From Pseudoxanthomonas mexicana (lineage in GTDB: Bacteria; Pseudomonadota; Gammaproteobacteria; Xanthomonadales; Xanthomonadaceae), in assembly GCF_001556105.1 (NCBI RefSeq), contig NZ_LSIF01000055.1:62001-126000 (forward strand): a DNA stretch of 64,000 nucleotides, read 5' to 3'. This document shows, piece by piece, positions 52,059 to 61,409 of this stretch (within the stretch, counting starts at the first letter, position 1; every line of letters begins with the position of its first letter). The translations under genes were made by a program, and so were the position numbers. The notes under the pieces are model-generated. The model worked only from the letters and a program-made list of their open reading frames with translations. It was not told where the DNA came from and made no database searches.

Positions 52059-52624
52059 GGGGCGTCTCCGCCGCCGATCTCGAACCGGCGGAAACTCCCG
52101 TAATGATCGTCGGTGTAGTAATACTCGCGCGGTGGCTGGCCGCCGGTGACGATGCGCCGCGCGCCGCGGTGACCAAGGCCCGGCGTGTCGACCGTGTACT
52201 CGCGGTAGTAGCCACGTGCTTGCCGCGGCAGCCGGCCCTCGCGGTTCTGGAAGACGCCGCCGTCCTGGCGATACGGGAACGGTCCGCCGCGCTGGATCAA
52301 CGACAGTGTCTGCCGCGCCTCCGCCGGCAGGAAAGCGGGCAGGGTGTCGGCGCTCCGCGACGGAGCAGGCGCCGCGAGCGGCGCAACGTCAGGTACCTCG
52401 CCGGCGAGTTCGCCTGGACGGGTCTGCTCCACCGGAGGCAGTGCCAGCACGGCGCTGGTGTGTTTCGGATCGGGCGCCGCTTCGCTGGTGGCGACCGGTG
52501 CGGCGGGCGCATCGCTGCGCTGCGACCACCACCACGCGCCCGCGCCCAGGACGAGCAGCGCGAGGATGGCGAACAGGGGGAGGCGTTGGCGGCTCTGGCG
52601 GCGTGCGCGGGAACGTCGACTCAT
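52055..52624 (-). CDS. barnase-like guanyl-specific ribonuclease with an N-terminal anchor
   Basis: A 189-residue protein. A membrane/signal helix (LPLFAILALLVLGAGAWWW) precedes a Pro/Ala linker, and the C-terminal 95 residues are a microbial RNase N1/barnase domain. GGVFQNREGRLP matches barnase's FSNREGKLP segment. YREYTVDT holds the Glu73 equivalent, GARRIVTGG the Arg87 equivalent and YTDDHYGSFRRFEI the His102 equivalent, so the active site is complete. It lies outside the cytoplasm if the anchor is used. It is encoded upstream of barstar in a 4-nt overlap. Confidence 0.88.
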   Translation of the reverse strand: MSRRSRARRQSRQRLPLFAILALLVLGAGAWWWSQRSDAPAAPVATSEAAPDPKHTSAVLALPPVEQTRPGELAGEVPDVAPLAAPAPSRSADTLPAFLPAEARQTLSLIQRGGPFPYRQDGGVFQNREGRLPRQARGYYREYTVDTPGLGHRGARRIVTGGQPPREYYYTDDHYGSFRRFEIGGGDAP

Positions 52625-52631
52625 GCGGGCA

Positions 52632-53411
52632 TCATTCCGACAGGAAGCGGCCGCAGCCGCGGTAGGTCTTGCCGGCGACGGTCAGGATCGCCGAGGCCGG
52701 ATACTCGGTGTCGCTCATGCCGTCGCTGCAGGATTCCTTCTTCGTCGTCAGCGATACGGCCAGGCCATCGCCCGTACTGCCGACGTAGCCGTCCGAGGTC
52801 TTGTTGGCCCGGGCGACTTCGATCCTGCGCTCGCCATAGTCCAGATCGGCGGACAGGCGAGGCGCCGTACCGCCACCGACCTCCACCGACCAGCCCGGTT
52901 CGGTGCCGAGGCCGCGGAACACGCTGCCGCGCGCCTTGGCCTGCTCCCACGGCGTGCCGGCGACCGGTGCCACCGGATCGCCACCGGCGCGCACCAGGCG
53001 GAACTCCACCGGTGCGGAGGAGCCCGGCGTCACCGGCACTCGGGTGTCGGTGACGAACCAGAGCGTGCCCTGCGCATCGCGCAGGCCGGCATGCAGGCCG
53101 TACCGCCCGTTCGGTCGCAGCTTGGCGGCGTCGTAGGGCAGGGAGAAGACGAACGGCGAGCCTTTGATATCGGCAAAGTCGGCACTGGCGATGACCGCGG
53201 CCGGCGTATCGGCCAACTGGTTGTCGATCAGTTGCACGCTGAGGACCGCGCCGGGCGGCGGCGCGATCCGCTCGAGATAGAGGGCGCGCCCCTGGATCGT
53301 GGTCGCGGGGTGCGGAGCGACGGACGCGCCGCCAGGCGTCGGCGCGGTAGCCGGCGACTGGCAGGCCGCGAGCGCGAGCAGGCAGGCGGCGATCAGCAGG
53401 GGACGGAACAT
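52632..53411 (-). CDS. YbaY-type lipoprotein with a C-terminal COG3650-like domain
   Basis: A 259-residue lipoprotein (lipobox LLALAACQS). The first half has a YbaY-like domain (IQGRALYLERIAPPPGAVLS, IKGSPFVFSLPYD, LRPNGRYGLHAGLRD). The second carries RGLGTEPGWSVEV and TVAGKTYRGCGRFL, the pattern of the COG3650/lysozyme-inhibitor-like envelope proteins. Both domains are outer-membrane or periplasmic modules without a defined role. The gene precedes the RNase gene by 7 nt, and the two may be co-transcribed. Confidence 0.75.
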   Translation of the reverse strand: MFRPLLIAACLLALAACQSPATAPTPGGASVAPHPATTIQGRALYLERIAPPPGAVLSVQLIDNQLADTPAAVIASADFADIKGSPFVFSLPYDAAKLRPNGRYGLHAGLRDAQGTLWFVTDTRVPVTPGSSAPVEFRLVRAGGDPVAPVAGTPWEQAKARGSVFRGLGTEPGWSVEVGGGTAPRLSADLDYGERRIEVARANKTSDGYVGSTGDGLAVSLTTKKESCSDGMSDTEYPASAILTVAGKTYRGCGRFLSE

Positions 53412-53551
53412 CGCACGCGCTCCTCATGGTCCGGTGGCGGGCCGCCAGCTTAGCGATGGTGGACGTAATGGTTCGTCAACGCGGGAAGCGGGCCTGCGCG
53501 GACGTTGGCACAGGACAGCGCTACAGTGGCGCGACTCCGGGGAGTGCCGAC

Positions 53552-54157
53552 ATGTCAGCTCACGATCCACGCGTGGATGCGTACATCGAGAAGGCGTCAC
53601 CGTTCGCCCGTCCCATCCTCGACCACCTGCGCGCGCTCGTGCATGCGGCTTGTCCCTCGGTGCAGGAAGACATCAAGTGGGGCATGCCGTCGTTCCAGTA
53701 CGGCGGTCGCATCCTCTGCCAGATGGCGGCATTCACGCAGCACGCGTCGTTTGGTTTCTGGCAGCACGCGGCGGTGACGGAAGGCAAGGCGCGCGATGGC
53801 ATGGGCAGCCTGGGACGGCTGGAGACGATCAAGGACGTGCCGTCGAAGCGCGAACTGACGGCGCTGCTGCGCAAGGCGATGGCCCTGATCGACGAGGGCG
53901 TGACCTCGACGGCGACACGCGCGAAACCCGCACCGCGCGCCGCGCTGAAGGTGCCGGCCGACCTGCGCGATGCGCTGGCCGGCAACCCCGGGGCGAAGGC
54001 GACGTTCGATGGCTTCAGCCCCAGTGCGCGCCGCGGCTACCTCGAATGGATCACCGAGGCCAAGCGCGAGGACACGCGCGCGCGCCGGCTGGCGCAAGCG
54101 GTCGAGTGGATGGCCGAAGGCAAGCTGCGGAACTGGAAGTACGCCAAGGCCAAATAG
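53552..54157 (+). CDS. YdeI/DUF1801-family protein
   Basis: A 201-residue protein. The N-terminal domain is DUF1801-like (HLRALVHAACPSVQEDIKWG, MPSFQYGGRILCQMAAF), and the C-terminal helices (LAGNPGAKATFDGFSPSARR, GYLEWITEAKREDTRARR) are the YdeI/OmpD-associated pattern. The molecular role is unknown. GGGGAG lies 9 nt before ATG 53552. Confidence 0.87.
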   Translation: MSAHDPRVDAYIEKASPFARPILDHLRALVHAACPSVQEDIKWGMPSFQYGGRILCQMAAFTQHASFGFWQHAAVTEGKARDGMGSLGRLETIKDVPSKRELTALLRKAMALIDEGVTSTATRAKPAPRAALKVPADLRDALAGNPGAKATFDGFSPSARRGYLEWITEAKREDTRARRLAQAVEWMAEGKLRNWKYAKAK

Positions 54158-54261
54158 GCGATCGATATCGTCGATCGTGCAGATTCAGTTTTGCGATGGG
54201 CGTCGGCGCATCCGTGGGACTAGTATCGGCCGCGACGCCGCACCGGGCATGGAGCAACCGC

Positions 54262-55143
54262 ATGAATCGCGTCCTGCAGCCGTTCGCCTACACCCGTGCG
54301 AGCACCGCGTGGCCGTTCGTGGTCGCCGTATTGTCGATCGTGGTGGTGTCATCGTGGCTGGTCGGCACGATTCCAGCGGACGATGCCAGCGGCATCCGCC
54401 GTGCGGTGCGGGGAGGGGCGTTGTGTGCGCTGGCGACGTCATTCGGCGCGATGCCGGTATGGGTGATCAAGCGCCTGCCACAACAATTGGCCGATGGCCT
54501 GCTGGGTTTCGGTGCGGGCGTCATGCTGGCGGCGACAGCATTCTCGCTGGTCCTGCCCGGACTGGACGCCGCGGGCCGCGCGGGCTACTCGGCATGGGGC
54601 GCCGCCGCACTGATCAGTGCCGGCGTGATGCTCGGTGCGACCGCATTGCTCGTCTTCGACCTAAGTGCGGTGGACGATCCGCGCGATGCGAACCGGCATC
54701 TGGTGCCGTCGCGCGTGATGCTGTTCGTACTGGCCATCGTGCTGCACAACGTCCCCGAAGGGATGGCAGTCGGTGTCGCTGCGGGTGGTGGTCTCGCGGG
54801 TGCACAGGGCCTGGCGATGGGCATTTCCCTGCAGGACGTGCCGGAAGGTCTGGTTGTCGCGCTGATTCTTGCCGGAGCCGGCATGGCACGCAGCAAGGCG
54901 GTCTTCATCGGCGCGTTGTCGGGCGTGGCCGAGCCGGTCGCAGCAGTGCTGAGCGCGTGGGCAGTGGGCATCTCGGCGCTGTTGCTGCCCTGGGGGCTGG
55001 CGTTTGCCGCAGGCGCGATGCTGATCGCGGTCGGTCACAGCGTGATTCCGGAATCCAACCGTCACGGACACGCCGCCACGGCGTCGTTCGGGCTGGCCCT
55101 TGGCTTCTGCCTGATGATGGCGCTGGACATGGCGCTGGGTTGA
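54262..55143 (+). CDS. ZIP-family metal transporter
   Basis: A 293-residue membrane protein with eight hydrophobic segments. LHNVPEGMAVGVAAG is the ZIP TM4 metal-binding motif; the TM5 counterpart is LQDVPEGLVV, where most ZIPs have His before the PEG. Loss of that His may alter metal preference. ZIPs move zinc, iron or manganese into the cytoplasm. The first hydrophobic segment (VVAVLSIVVVSSWLVGT) is an extension. GGAG lies 8 nt before the ATG. Confidence 0.88.
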   Translation: MNRVLQPFAYTRASTAWPFVVAVLSIVVVSSWLVGTIPADDASGIRRAVRGGALCALATSFGAMPVWVIKRLPQQLADGLLGFGAGVMLAATAFSLVLPGLDAAGRAGYSAWGAAALISAGVMLGATALLVFDLSAVDDPRDANRHLVPSRVMLFVLAIVLHNVPEGMAVGVAAGGGLAGAQGLAMGISLQDVPEGLVVALILAGAGMARSKAVFIGALSGVAEPVAAVLSAWAVGISALLLPWGLAFAAGAMLIAVGHSVIPESNRHGHAATASFGLALGFCLMMALDMALG

Positions 55144-55194
55144 CCGCGTGTCGCGAGGTGCGCACGCTGCGGCTATCCCGAACGGAGCCGGCAC

Positions 55195-55947
55195 ATGAGC
55201 GAGCCCCTGACCATCATCGGCAACCACCTGTCGCCTTACGTGCGCAAGGTGCTGGTCTGCCTGGAGCTGAAGGGCATCCCGTACCGCATCGATCCGATCG
55301 CCCCTTTCGTCGGGAACGAGGAATTCAGCCGCCTCAGTCCGCTGCGGCGCATTCCGGTGCTGATCGATGGCGACCTGGTGCTCAACGATTCCACCGTCAT
55401 CTGCGAGTACCTGCAGGACCGGTTCCCGGAGGTCCCGCTGTATCCGGCCGATCCCGTGCAGCGCGCGAAGGCGCGCTGGCTGGAGGAGTACGCCGACTCC
55501 CAGCTCGGCGACGTCATCGTCTGGCGGATGTTCTTCCAGAAGGGCATCCGCCGCTTCCTGTTCAACGAAGGTACCGACGAGGACGTCGTGCGCAAGGCGC
55601 GCGAGGAGGAACTGCCGGTCGCGCTGGACTACCTGGAGGCGCAGCTGCCGGAACAGGGGTGGATCTTCGGTGAGCTGTCCATCGCCGACATCAGCCTCGC
55701 GGCGTTCTTCCGCAATGCCGCGTTCGTGCGGTACCAGGTCGATGCGGCGGGCTGGCCGCGCGTGGCGGCCTTACTCGAACGTGCATGGGCATTGCCTGCC
55801 TTCCGCACGCTGGCGGCGTACGAGGACGCGATGCTGCGGACACCGTTGCCGGAACAGCGCGCTGTGCTGGCGGCGATGGGAGCGCCGCTGACCGATACGA
55901 CCTGCGGCAATGCGTCGCCGCGATATGGATTGAGGCGCCTCGGCTAG
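55195..55947 (+). CDS. glutathione S-transferase-like protein
   Basis: A 250-residue protein. The N-terminal domain has TIIGNHLSPYVRKVLVCLEL, cis-Pro in LRRIPVLIDGDLVLNDSTVI and the glutathione-binding ST. The helical C-terminal domain has GWIFGELSIADISLAAFFRN. The last 30 residues extend beyond the usual GST length. The substrate is unknown; it is distinct from the GST at 44346. Confidence 0.88.
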   Translation: MSEPLTIIGNHLSPYVRKVLVCLELKGIPYRIDPIAPFVGNEEFSRLSPLRRIPVLIDGDLVLNDSTVICEYLQDRFPEVPLYPADPVQRAKARWLEEYADSQLGDVIVWRMFFQKGIRRFLFNEGTDEDVVRKAREEELPVALDYLEAQLPEQGWIFGELSIADISLAAFFRNAAFVRYQVDAAGWPRVAALLERAWALPAFRTLAAYEDAMLRTPLPEQRAVLAAMGAPLTDTTCGNASPRYGLRRLG

Positions 55948-55966
55948 CGGCGACGCGCGGGTCCGA

Positions 55967-57721
55967 TCAAGGCGCGACGTCGACGCGCAGCACCGGATAA
56001 AGCTGGTAGCGCTCGTCCCACGAGGGGTGACGACGGTAGAAGAACTCCAACCGTGCGTTGGGGTCGGCGGCGAACGCCTTGTCCTCGCGCAGCTTCTTCT
56101 CGAACTCCGCCTTCACCGCCGGATCGCGCAGCATCTCGCGCGCGACGGTTTCGGCGACATAGTCCTCCATGTATTCCTTGCGCTCGAACGCGTTGTTGAA
56201 CCGCCCCCATGCGAGCAGCGAGTCCGGTGCCAGCGGCTCGAGCAATGCCATCACCAGGCGCGACTTCGCCTGCGCGATGGGTACGAACAGTGAGCCCGCC
56301 GGCACGCTCTGCGCCTCGCGCTGCCAACCGCCTTCGACCGTCAGTCGCTGGTGGGTTTCCACCGAGCCGCTGCCGAAACTGCTTTTGCTGGCGCGGAATG
56401 CATCCGCATCGCCGTTCCATGCCTTGCCCAGCAGACGGTAGTCGACACCATGCGTCTTCAGCACCGCCGCTACCCAGGCCGCATCGGCGGCAGGCACCAG
56501 ATAACCCGCGCCGGGCGCTTCGACAACCACGCCCGGTCGGATGTCGTCCTTCAGCGGCACCTTCCAGATCTGCGGCGTGGATTCGTCGTAGCGTGTCATC
56601 AACGCGCCAGACACCTCAGATTTCGTGCGCGTGTAGGCGTAACCGCGGAAATCCACGGTGCGTGCCTTGGGTGCCGCGACATAGGTCACAGGTTCCTGCT
56701 GGCCGCCCAGTTCCGCTGCGGCGACATCCGCTTGCTTCGCCACCGCCAGCCAGGCGGCGCCGTCGCGCGCGACGTGGTCCAGCACCGACACCACGGTGTT
56801 GCGGGTGATGCGCACACGGACCGGATACGCCTTCCACGAATGCGTTTCGACCAGCATCGCGATGCGGTTGCGCAGCAGGTAATAGCCATGCGAGAAGCGC
56901 GGCGGCGGCACACTGTCCTCGAAACCGGACGTCGGGTCGTCCTGCACGACGAACGACGGGTAGTAGGGCAGGGGCAGCGAACCCTGCTTCGCCAGGTCGT
57001 CGATGACGCCCGTGCGCAGCGCCAGGCCCGCCTTGCGCAGTCCGGCATCGCCGGCATGTACGGGCTCGACCTGAATCGAGATGTCGTGCTCGAACTGCGC
57101 GCCGTTGGTGGCATGCAGGTCCACGGTCACCAGCGGATCCCAGCGCTGCACCAGTTGCAGCATCGCCTGCATCTCGGGCGTGTCGGCCTTCAGGTAGTCG
57201 CGATTGAGGTTGTAGTTTTGCGCGGTGGTGCGCCAGCCCATTTCCTTCGGGCCGCGCTGGTTCGGTCGATTCCATGCACCGAAGCGCTCGTGGCCGTCCA
57301 CGTTGAACACCGGCACGAACACCCATACCAGCTTGTCCAGAGTGCCTGGTGCTGCTTTGCCTTCAAGCACCTCGCGCAAGGCAAGGAAACCCGCATCCTT
57401 GCCGTCGATCTCACCGGCATGGATGCCGCCCTGGATCAGCACGATCGGCAGGCCGCGCCGCTGCGCCTGTTCCGGCGTCAGTGCGCCGCTGGTGGAGGCG
57501 ACCAGCGCCTTCATCGGCCGTCCTTCCGGTGTGGTGCCGAAGGTGAGGCAGCGCACCGCCTTCGGATACTGTCGGGCGAAGGCATCGCACAGAGCGGTCA
57601 CTTCGTCGTAGCGGCCGGTTTCGAGGAAGCCGGAGCGCTCGGATGCCGTGGTCAGTGCGGGCTGGGCGTTCGCCAACGGTACCAGAGCCAGCAGCAGGGA
57701 GACGCAGAGCGGTCGCAGCAT
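55967..57721 (-). CDS. secreted M14-family zinc peptidase
   Basis: A 584-residue protein with a signal peptide (MLRPLCVSLLLALVPLANAQ). M14 motifs: IQGGIHAGEIDGKDAGFLAL (zinc HxxE), FNVDGHERFG, the His ligand and Arg/Asn region in LVTVDLHATNGAQFEHDISI, and VETHSWKAYPVRV. The C-terminal 200 residues lie beyond the catalytic domain and are unassigned. The ATG at 57721 has AGGA 9 nt upstream. It is divergent from the peptide transporter at 57860, which could take up the products (inference). Confidence 0.88.
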   Translation of the reverse strand: MLRPLCVSLLLALVPLANAQPALTTASERSGFLETGRYDEVTALCDAFARQYPKAVRCLTFGTTPEGRPMKALVASTSGALTPEQAQRRGLPIVLIQGGIHAGEIDGKDAGFLALREVLEGKAAPGTLDKLVWVFVPVFNVDGHERFGAWNRPNQRGPKEMGWRTTAQNYNLNRDYLKADTPEMQAMLQLVQRWDPLVTVDLHATNGAQFEHDISIQVEPVHAGDAGLRKAGLALRTGVIDDLAKQGSLPLPYYPSFVVQDDPTSGFEDSVPPPRFSHGYYLLRNRIAMLVETHSWKAYPVRVRITRNTVVSVLDHVARDGAAWLAVAKQADVAAAELGGQQEPVTYVAAPKARTVDFRGYAYTRTKSEVSGALMTRYDESTPQIWKVPLKDDIRPGVVVEAPGAGYLVPAADAAWVAAVLKTHGVDYRLLGKAWNGDADAFRASKSSFGSGSVETHQRLTVEGGWQREAQSVPAGSLFVPIAQAKSRLVMALLEPLAPDSLLAWGRFNNAFERKEYMEDYVAETVAREMLRDPAVKAEFEKKLREDKAFAADPNARLEFFYRRHPSWDERYQLYPVLRVDVAP

Positions 57722-57859
57722 GGAAAATTCCTGAACAGGGCAGGGGCGCATGATGCCGCGCAATCGCGGACAGTCCCAGTCCCCATCGGGCACCCGCGCG
57801 GTTCGACCCTCCGAGGGCGGATACGGTAACCTTCCGGAACTTTTTCACCGGAAGATCGG

Positions 57860-59476
57860 ATGAGCACGACCGCGGAAGCCAACCAGGGCCGCATGCCCCG
57901 CCAGATTCCCTACATCATCGGCAACGAGGCGTGCGAGCGGTTCAGCTTCTACGGGATGCGCAACATCCTGGTGCCGTTCCTGATCAGTTCGGTGCTGCTG
58001 GCCTACCTGCCGGACCAGGCGTCGCGAGAAGGTGCGGCGAAGGACCTGTTCCACAGCTTTGTCATCGGCGTGTACTTCTTCCCGCTGCTGGGCGGCTGGC
58101 TGTCCGACCGCTACTTCGGCAAGTACAACACCGTCCTCTGGTTCTCGCTGATCTACTGCGCGGGCCATGCCTGCCTTGCGTTGTTCGAGGGCAACGCGGC
58201 CGGGTTCTATACCGGACTGTTCCTGATCGCCCTGGGGTCGGGCGGCATCAAGCCGCTGGTGGTGACATTCTGCGGCGACCAGTTCGACCAGTCGAACAAG
58301 AGCAAAGCGAAACTGGTCTTCGATGCGTTCTACTGGATCATCAACTTCGGTTCGTTCTTCGCATCGTTGCTGATGCCGCTGGTGCTGCGCAGCTGGGGTC
58401 CGGCGTGGGCGTTCGGCATCCCGGGCATTCTGATGTTCATCGCGACCTTCATCTTCTGGCTGGGTCGCGACAAATACATCAACGTGCCGCCGTCGCGCGG
58501 CAACGATCCGGACTCGTTCCTCAATATCGTGCGCAGCGCGCTGCTGGTCAAAGGCTTTGGCTTCGGCACGCTGGTCGCTGCCGTCGGCATGGTCGGTGCG
58601 GTCGTGATGCTGGCGTTGTGGGCGTTGAAGTTCGCAGGCGTCGGCCTCTGGCCCGAGCCGTGGGGTTTCGTCATCACGGCCTGCCTTGCGCTGGGCGCCA
58701 TCATCGCGGGTGTCGGCTTGGGTACATCGATCCAGCTGGAGCGAGCGCGCGGCCTGCACCCGGATGCCGCGATCGAGGGCGTGCGCTCGGTGCTGCGCAT
58801 CCTTATCGTATTCGCGCTGGTTACGCCGTTCTGGTCGCTGTTCGACCAGAAGGCCTCCACCTGGGTCATCCAGGGCAAGGCGATGGTGATTCCGCACGAT
58901 CTGTGGTGGTGGCCGAGCTGGCTGGTGAAGGACGCCACCCAGATGCAGGCACTGAATCCGCTGATGGTCATGCTGCTGATCCCGTTCAACAACCTGGTGC
59001 TGTACCCGGCGTTGCGGAAGATGGGTTTCAACGTCACCGCACTGCGCCGGATGGGCTGGGGCATCGTCATCTCCGCCCTGTCGTGGATCGTCGCGGGCAT
59101 GCTGCAACTGCAGATGGACGACGGCGAGCAGGTTTCGCTGGCCTGGCAGACGCTGCCGTACCTGTTGCTGACCTTCGGCGAGGTGCTGGTGTCGGCAACC
59201 GCGCTGGAGTTCGCCTACAGCCAGGCGCCGATGGCGATGAAGGGCGTGATCATGGCGTTCTGGTACCTGACAAGCACGTTCGGCGGCCTGTGGGTGTTGC
59301 TGACCAACGCCAGCGTCCGCGATCCGGCGGTGATCGGCTGGATCCAGTCGCAGGGCTGGACGGAGAACGCGTTCCTGATGTTCTTCTTCGCCGGCTTCGC
59401 GTTCGTGGCAGCCCTGGCGTTCGCACTGTACGCGCGGACCTATCCGATGCAGGACAACTACCGCACCGCGGCGTAA
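57860..59476 (+). CDS. POT-family proton-coupled oligopeptide transporter
   Basis: A 538-residue transporter with about 12-14 helices. The POT signature EACERFSFYGMRNILVPFL contains the ExxER proton-coupling motif and FYG. GVYFFPLLGGWLSDRYFGKY is the family's second signature and DQFDQSNKSKAKL the next. It imports di- and tripeptides with protons. It is divergent from a secreted M14 peptidase and 9 nt upstream of the rhomboid gene. Confidence 0.92.
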   Translation: MSTTAEANQGRMPRQIPYIIGNEACERFSFYGMRNILVPFLISSVLLAYLPDQASREGAAKDLFHSFVIGVYFFPLLGGWLSDRYFGKYNTVLWFSLIYCAGHACLALFEGNAAGFYTGLFLIALGSGGIKPLVVTFCGDQFDQSNKSKAKLVFDAFYWIINFGSFFASLLMPLVLRSWGPAWAFGIPGILMFIATFIFWLGRDKYINVPPSRGNDPDSFLNIVRSALLVKGFGFGTLVAAVGMVGAVVMLALWALKFAGVGLWPEPWGFVITACLALGAIIAGVGLGTSIQLERARGLHPDAAIEGVRSVLRILIVFALVTPFWSLFDQKASTWVIQGKAMVIPHDLWWWPSWLVKDATQMQALNPLMVMLLIPFNNLVLYPALRKMGFNVTALRRMGWGIVISALSWIVAGMLQLQMDDGEQVSLAWQTLPYLLLTFGEVLVSATALEFAYSQAPMAMKGVIMAFWYLTSTFGGLWVLLTNASVRDPAVIGWIQSQGWTENAFLMFFFAGFAFVAALAFALYARTYPMQDNYRTAA

Positions 59477-59485
59477 GGACGACCG

Positions 59486-60103
59486 ATGGACGCTCCCATC
59501 ACCCTGCTGTTGATTGGCGTGACTTGCGTGGTCAGCCTGATCGCCTTCCGCACGCCGTCGCTACTGATGCGGCTGATCCTGTGGCCGCCGGCGATCGACC
59601 GGCACCGCCAGTACGACCGGCTGGTGACCTACGGCTTTATCCACGCCGACTTCTGGCACCTGCTGTTCAACATGGTCACGCTGTTCTTCTTCGGTCGGAT
59701 GATGGAGCAGGTGATGACCCAGCTCAGCGGCAGCCGGCTGACATACGTCGCGTTCTATTTCTCCGCGCTGGTGGTCTCGATCCTGCCGACCTACCTCAAG
59801 CACCAGAAGGATCCCAACTACCGCAGCCTGGGCGCGTCCGGTGCGGTGTCGGCGGTGCTGTTCGCCTACATCCTGATCGATCCGTGGGCCCGCATCGGCG
59901 TGTTCTTCATCCCGATGCCGGCCATCGTGTTCGCCGTGCTGTACATCGCCTACAGCATCTGGATGGACCGGCGCGGCGGCGACAACATCAACCACGGCGC
60001 CCATCTGGCAGGCGCCGCGTACGGCATCCTGTTCCTGGCGGCGATGGAGCCGCGTGTGCTGGGGCACTTCCTGGAATCACTGTCCAATCCCAGCTTCGGT
60101 TAA
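59486..60103 (+). CDS. rhomboid-family intramembrane serine protease
   Basis: A 205-residue protein with six hydrophobic segments. Catalytic Ser in RSLGASGAVSAVLFAYILID (GxSG), catalytic His in NINHGAHLAGAAYG, and the conserved FIHADFWHLLFNMVTLFFFG segment (HxxxN) are all present. It would cleave membrane proteins within the bilayer. Substrate unknown. The ATG is 9 nt after the transporter stop, with AAGGA upstream, so it probably shares the transcript. Confidence 0.92.
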   Translation: MDAPITLLLIGVTCVVSLIAFRTPSLLMRLILWPPAIDRHRQYDRLVTYGFIHADFWHLLFNMVTLFFFGRMMEQVMTQLSGSRLTYVAFYFSALVVSILPTYLKHQKDPNYRSLGASGAVSAVLFAYILIDPWARIGVFFIPMPAIVFAVLYIAYSIWMDRRGGDNINHGAHLAGAAYGILFLAAMEPRVLGHFLESLSNPSFG

Positions 60104-60183
60104 GTCGCCATTGCGCCTTCGCTCACCTCTACTGAAGGTGGGCCGTGATATCCCGGTGGCGTGTCCCACCCGTGGAGAAGCGC

Positions 60184-60858
60184 ATGGCGACCCGCAAGAC
60201 AGCAGCCAAGAAGGCAGTCAAGAAAGCCGCGAAGAAGACCGCGGCCAAGAAGAGCACGGCACGCAAGGCGGTCAAGAAGACCGCGAAGAAAGCCACGAAG
60301 AAAACCGCGAGCAAGGCGACGACCAAGAAGCGCGTGGCGAAGCAGGCGGTCAAGAAGGCCGCATCACGCAAGCCCGTCAAGAAGGCTGCGAAGAAGACGG
60401 CGACGAAGGGCGCCAAGGCAACGCGCAAGACCGTCGCCAAGAAAGTCGCTGTCAAGAAGGCCACCAGGAAGGTGGTGAAGAAGGTCGCGAAAAAAGTCGC
60501 GGCAAAACCGTCGGCGGCGAAAAAGGCCGTCGCCAAGCGCACGACGGCACGCAAGACGCCTGCGAAGAAGGCGGCACCGCGCAAACGCGCTCCACGCAAG
60601 GTCACTCCGGCACAGGCGCTGGCGACGGCACGCACGCTGCTGGAACAGAAGCACGAACACGATCGTCAGCCGGCACCCTGGCAGCAGTTGGACCAGAACG
60701 GTCAGCCGGGTGCGACGGGTACGGGTTTCGTGTCGAATGAGGCGCCGGCCAAGGCGCACGAACTGCATGCCGCCGAAAGCCGCATGAAAGCGATCCAGGG
60801 CAGCGCGGGCACACAGGACCGGCGCAACCAGGGCAAGCGCGACCATCGCGGCGAGTAG
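60184..60858 (+). CDS. histone-H1-like Lys/Ala-rich protein
   Basis: A 224-residue protein. The first 140 residues are Lys/Ala repeats of the AKKxxKKxAKK type, as in eukaryotic H1 tails and bacterial AlgP-like/HctB-like proteins. The remaining 80 (PAQALATARTLLEQKHEHDR to the end) are a normal-composition soluble region. It probably binds DNA non-specifically through the basic tail. GGAGAAG lies 6 nt before the ATG. Repeat regions of this type change length readily between strains. Confidence 0.85.
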   Translation: MATRKTAAKKAVKKAAKKTAAKKSTARKAVKKTAKKATKKTASKATTKKRVAKQAVKKAASRKPVKKAAKKTATKGAKATRKTVAKKVAVKKATRKVVKKVAKKVAAKPSAAKKAVAKRTTARKTPAKKAAPRKRAPRKVTPAQALATARTLLEQKHEHDRQPAPWQQLDQNGQPGATGTGFVSNEAPAKAHELHAAESRMKAIQGSAGTQDRRNQGKRDHRGE

Positions 60859-61008
60859 GACGCGCCGTTCGTGTCTGTCGATGAGGACGGGGATTTCGTT
60901 CTGCCTGCACCGTGCGTGCAGGTGGGACGGGACTCCGGCGCGGCAGTCGCACCCGAAGGCGGACCCCTGCGCCGCGCCGGAGCACCCGGTGGGCGTCGTG
61001 CGGGTGGA

Positions 61009-61212
61009 TCAGTCCATCAAGGAGTGCACGGCGTGCACGCCGGCGGTCTCGCTGCCGGAATAGGTCGACATCAGGCGCTCGTACACCGCGTTGTTGAGTT
61101 TTTCGAACTCCCACGCGTCGGTGTGGCCGGTGACGGTGAGCTGGTACAGGCCTTCCAGCAGGGTGAAGTCGCTGGCATTCGAGACATCGGGCAGTGCGTC
61201 GATCAGGCTCAT
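61009..61212 (-). CDS. small conserved hypothetical protein
   Basis: A 67-residue protein, MSLIDALPDVSNASDFTLLE and onward, mostly helical (GLYQLTVTGHTDAWEFEKLN, AVYERLMSTYSG). GGAG lies 8 nt before the ATG and codon use is host-like. I know no function for it. It is in a short intergenic space between the H1-like gene and the GNAT gene. Confidence 0.65.
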   Translation of the reverse strand: MSLIDALPDVSNASDFTLLEGLYQLTVTGHTDAWEFEKLNNAVYERLMSTYSGSETAGVHAVHSLMD

Positions 61213-61409
61213 GGCGAAGCTCCGTGTGCAGGTCTATGTCCCGTATCACGCAGCAATCGTGCCAACTATCGAACTGCGAAGTCCGTCACGCTCGCCGTCG
61301 CTCGAATTTCTTTCACAAGCATGAATGTGACGCGCTGCGTCCAGTTGTGCCAAAGGACCCGCCGGGCATTGCGTCACAATGTAGGTGAGTCCCCTACCAC
61401 GGAGCCGCC

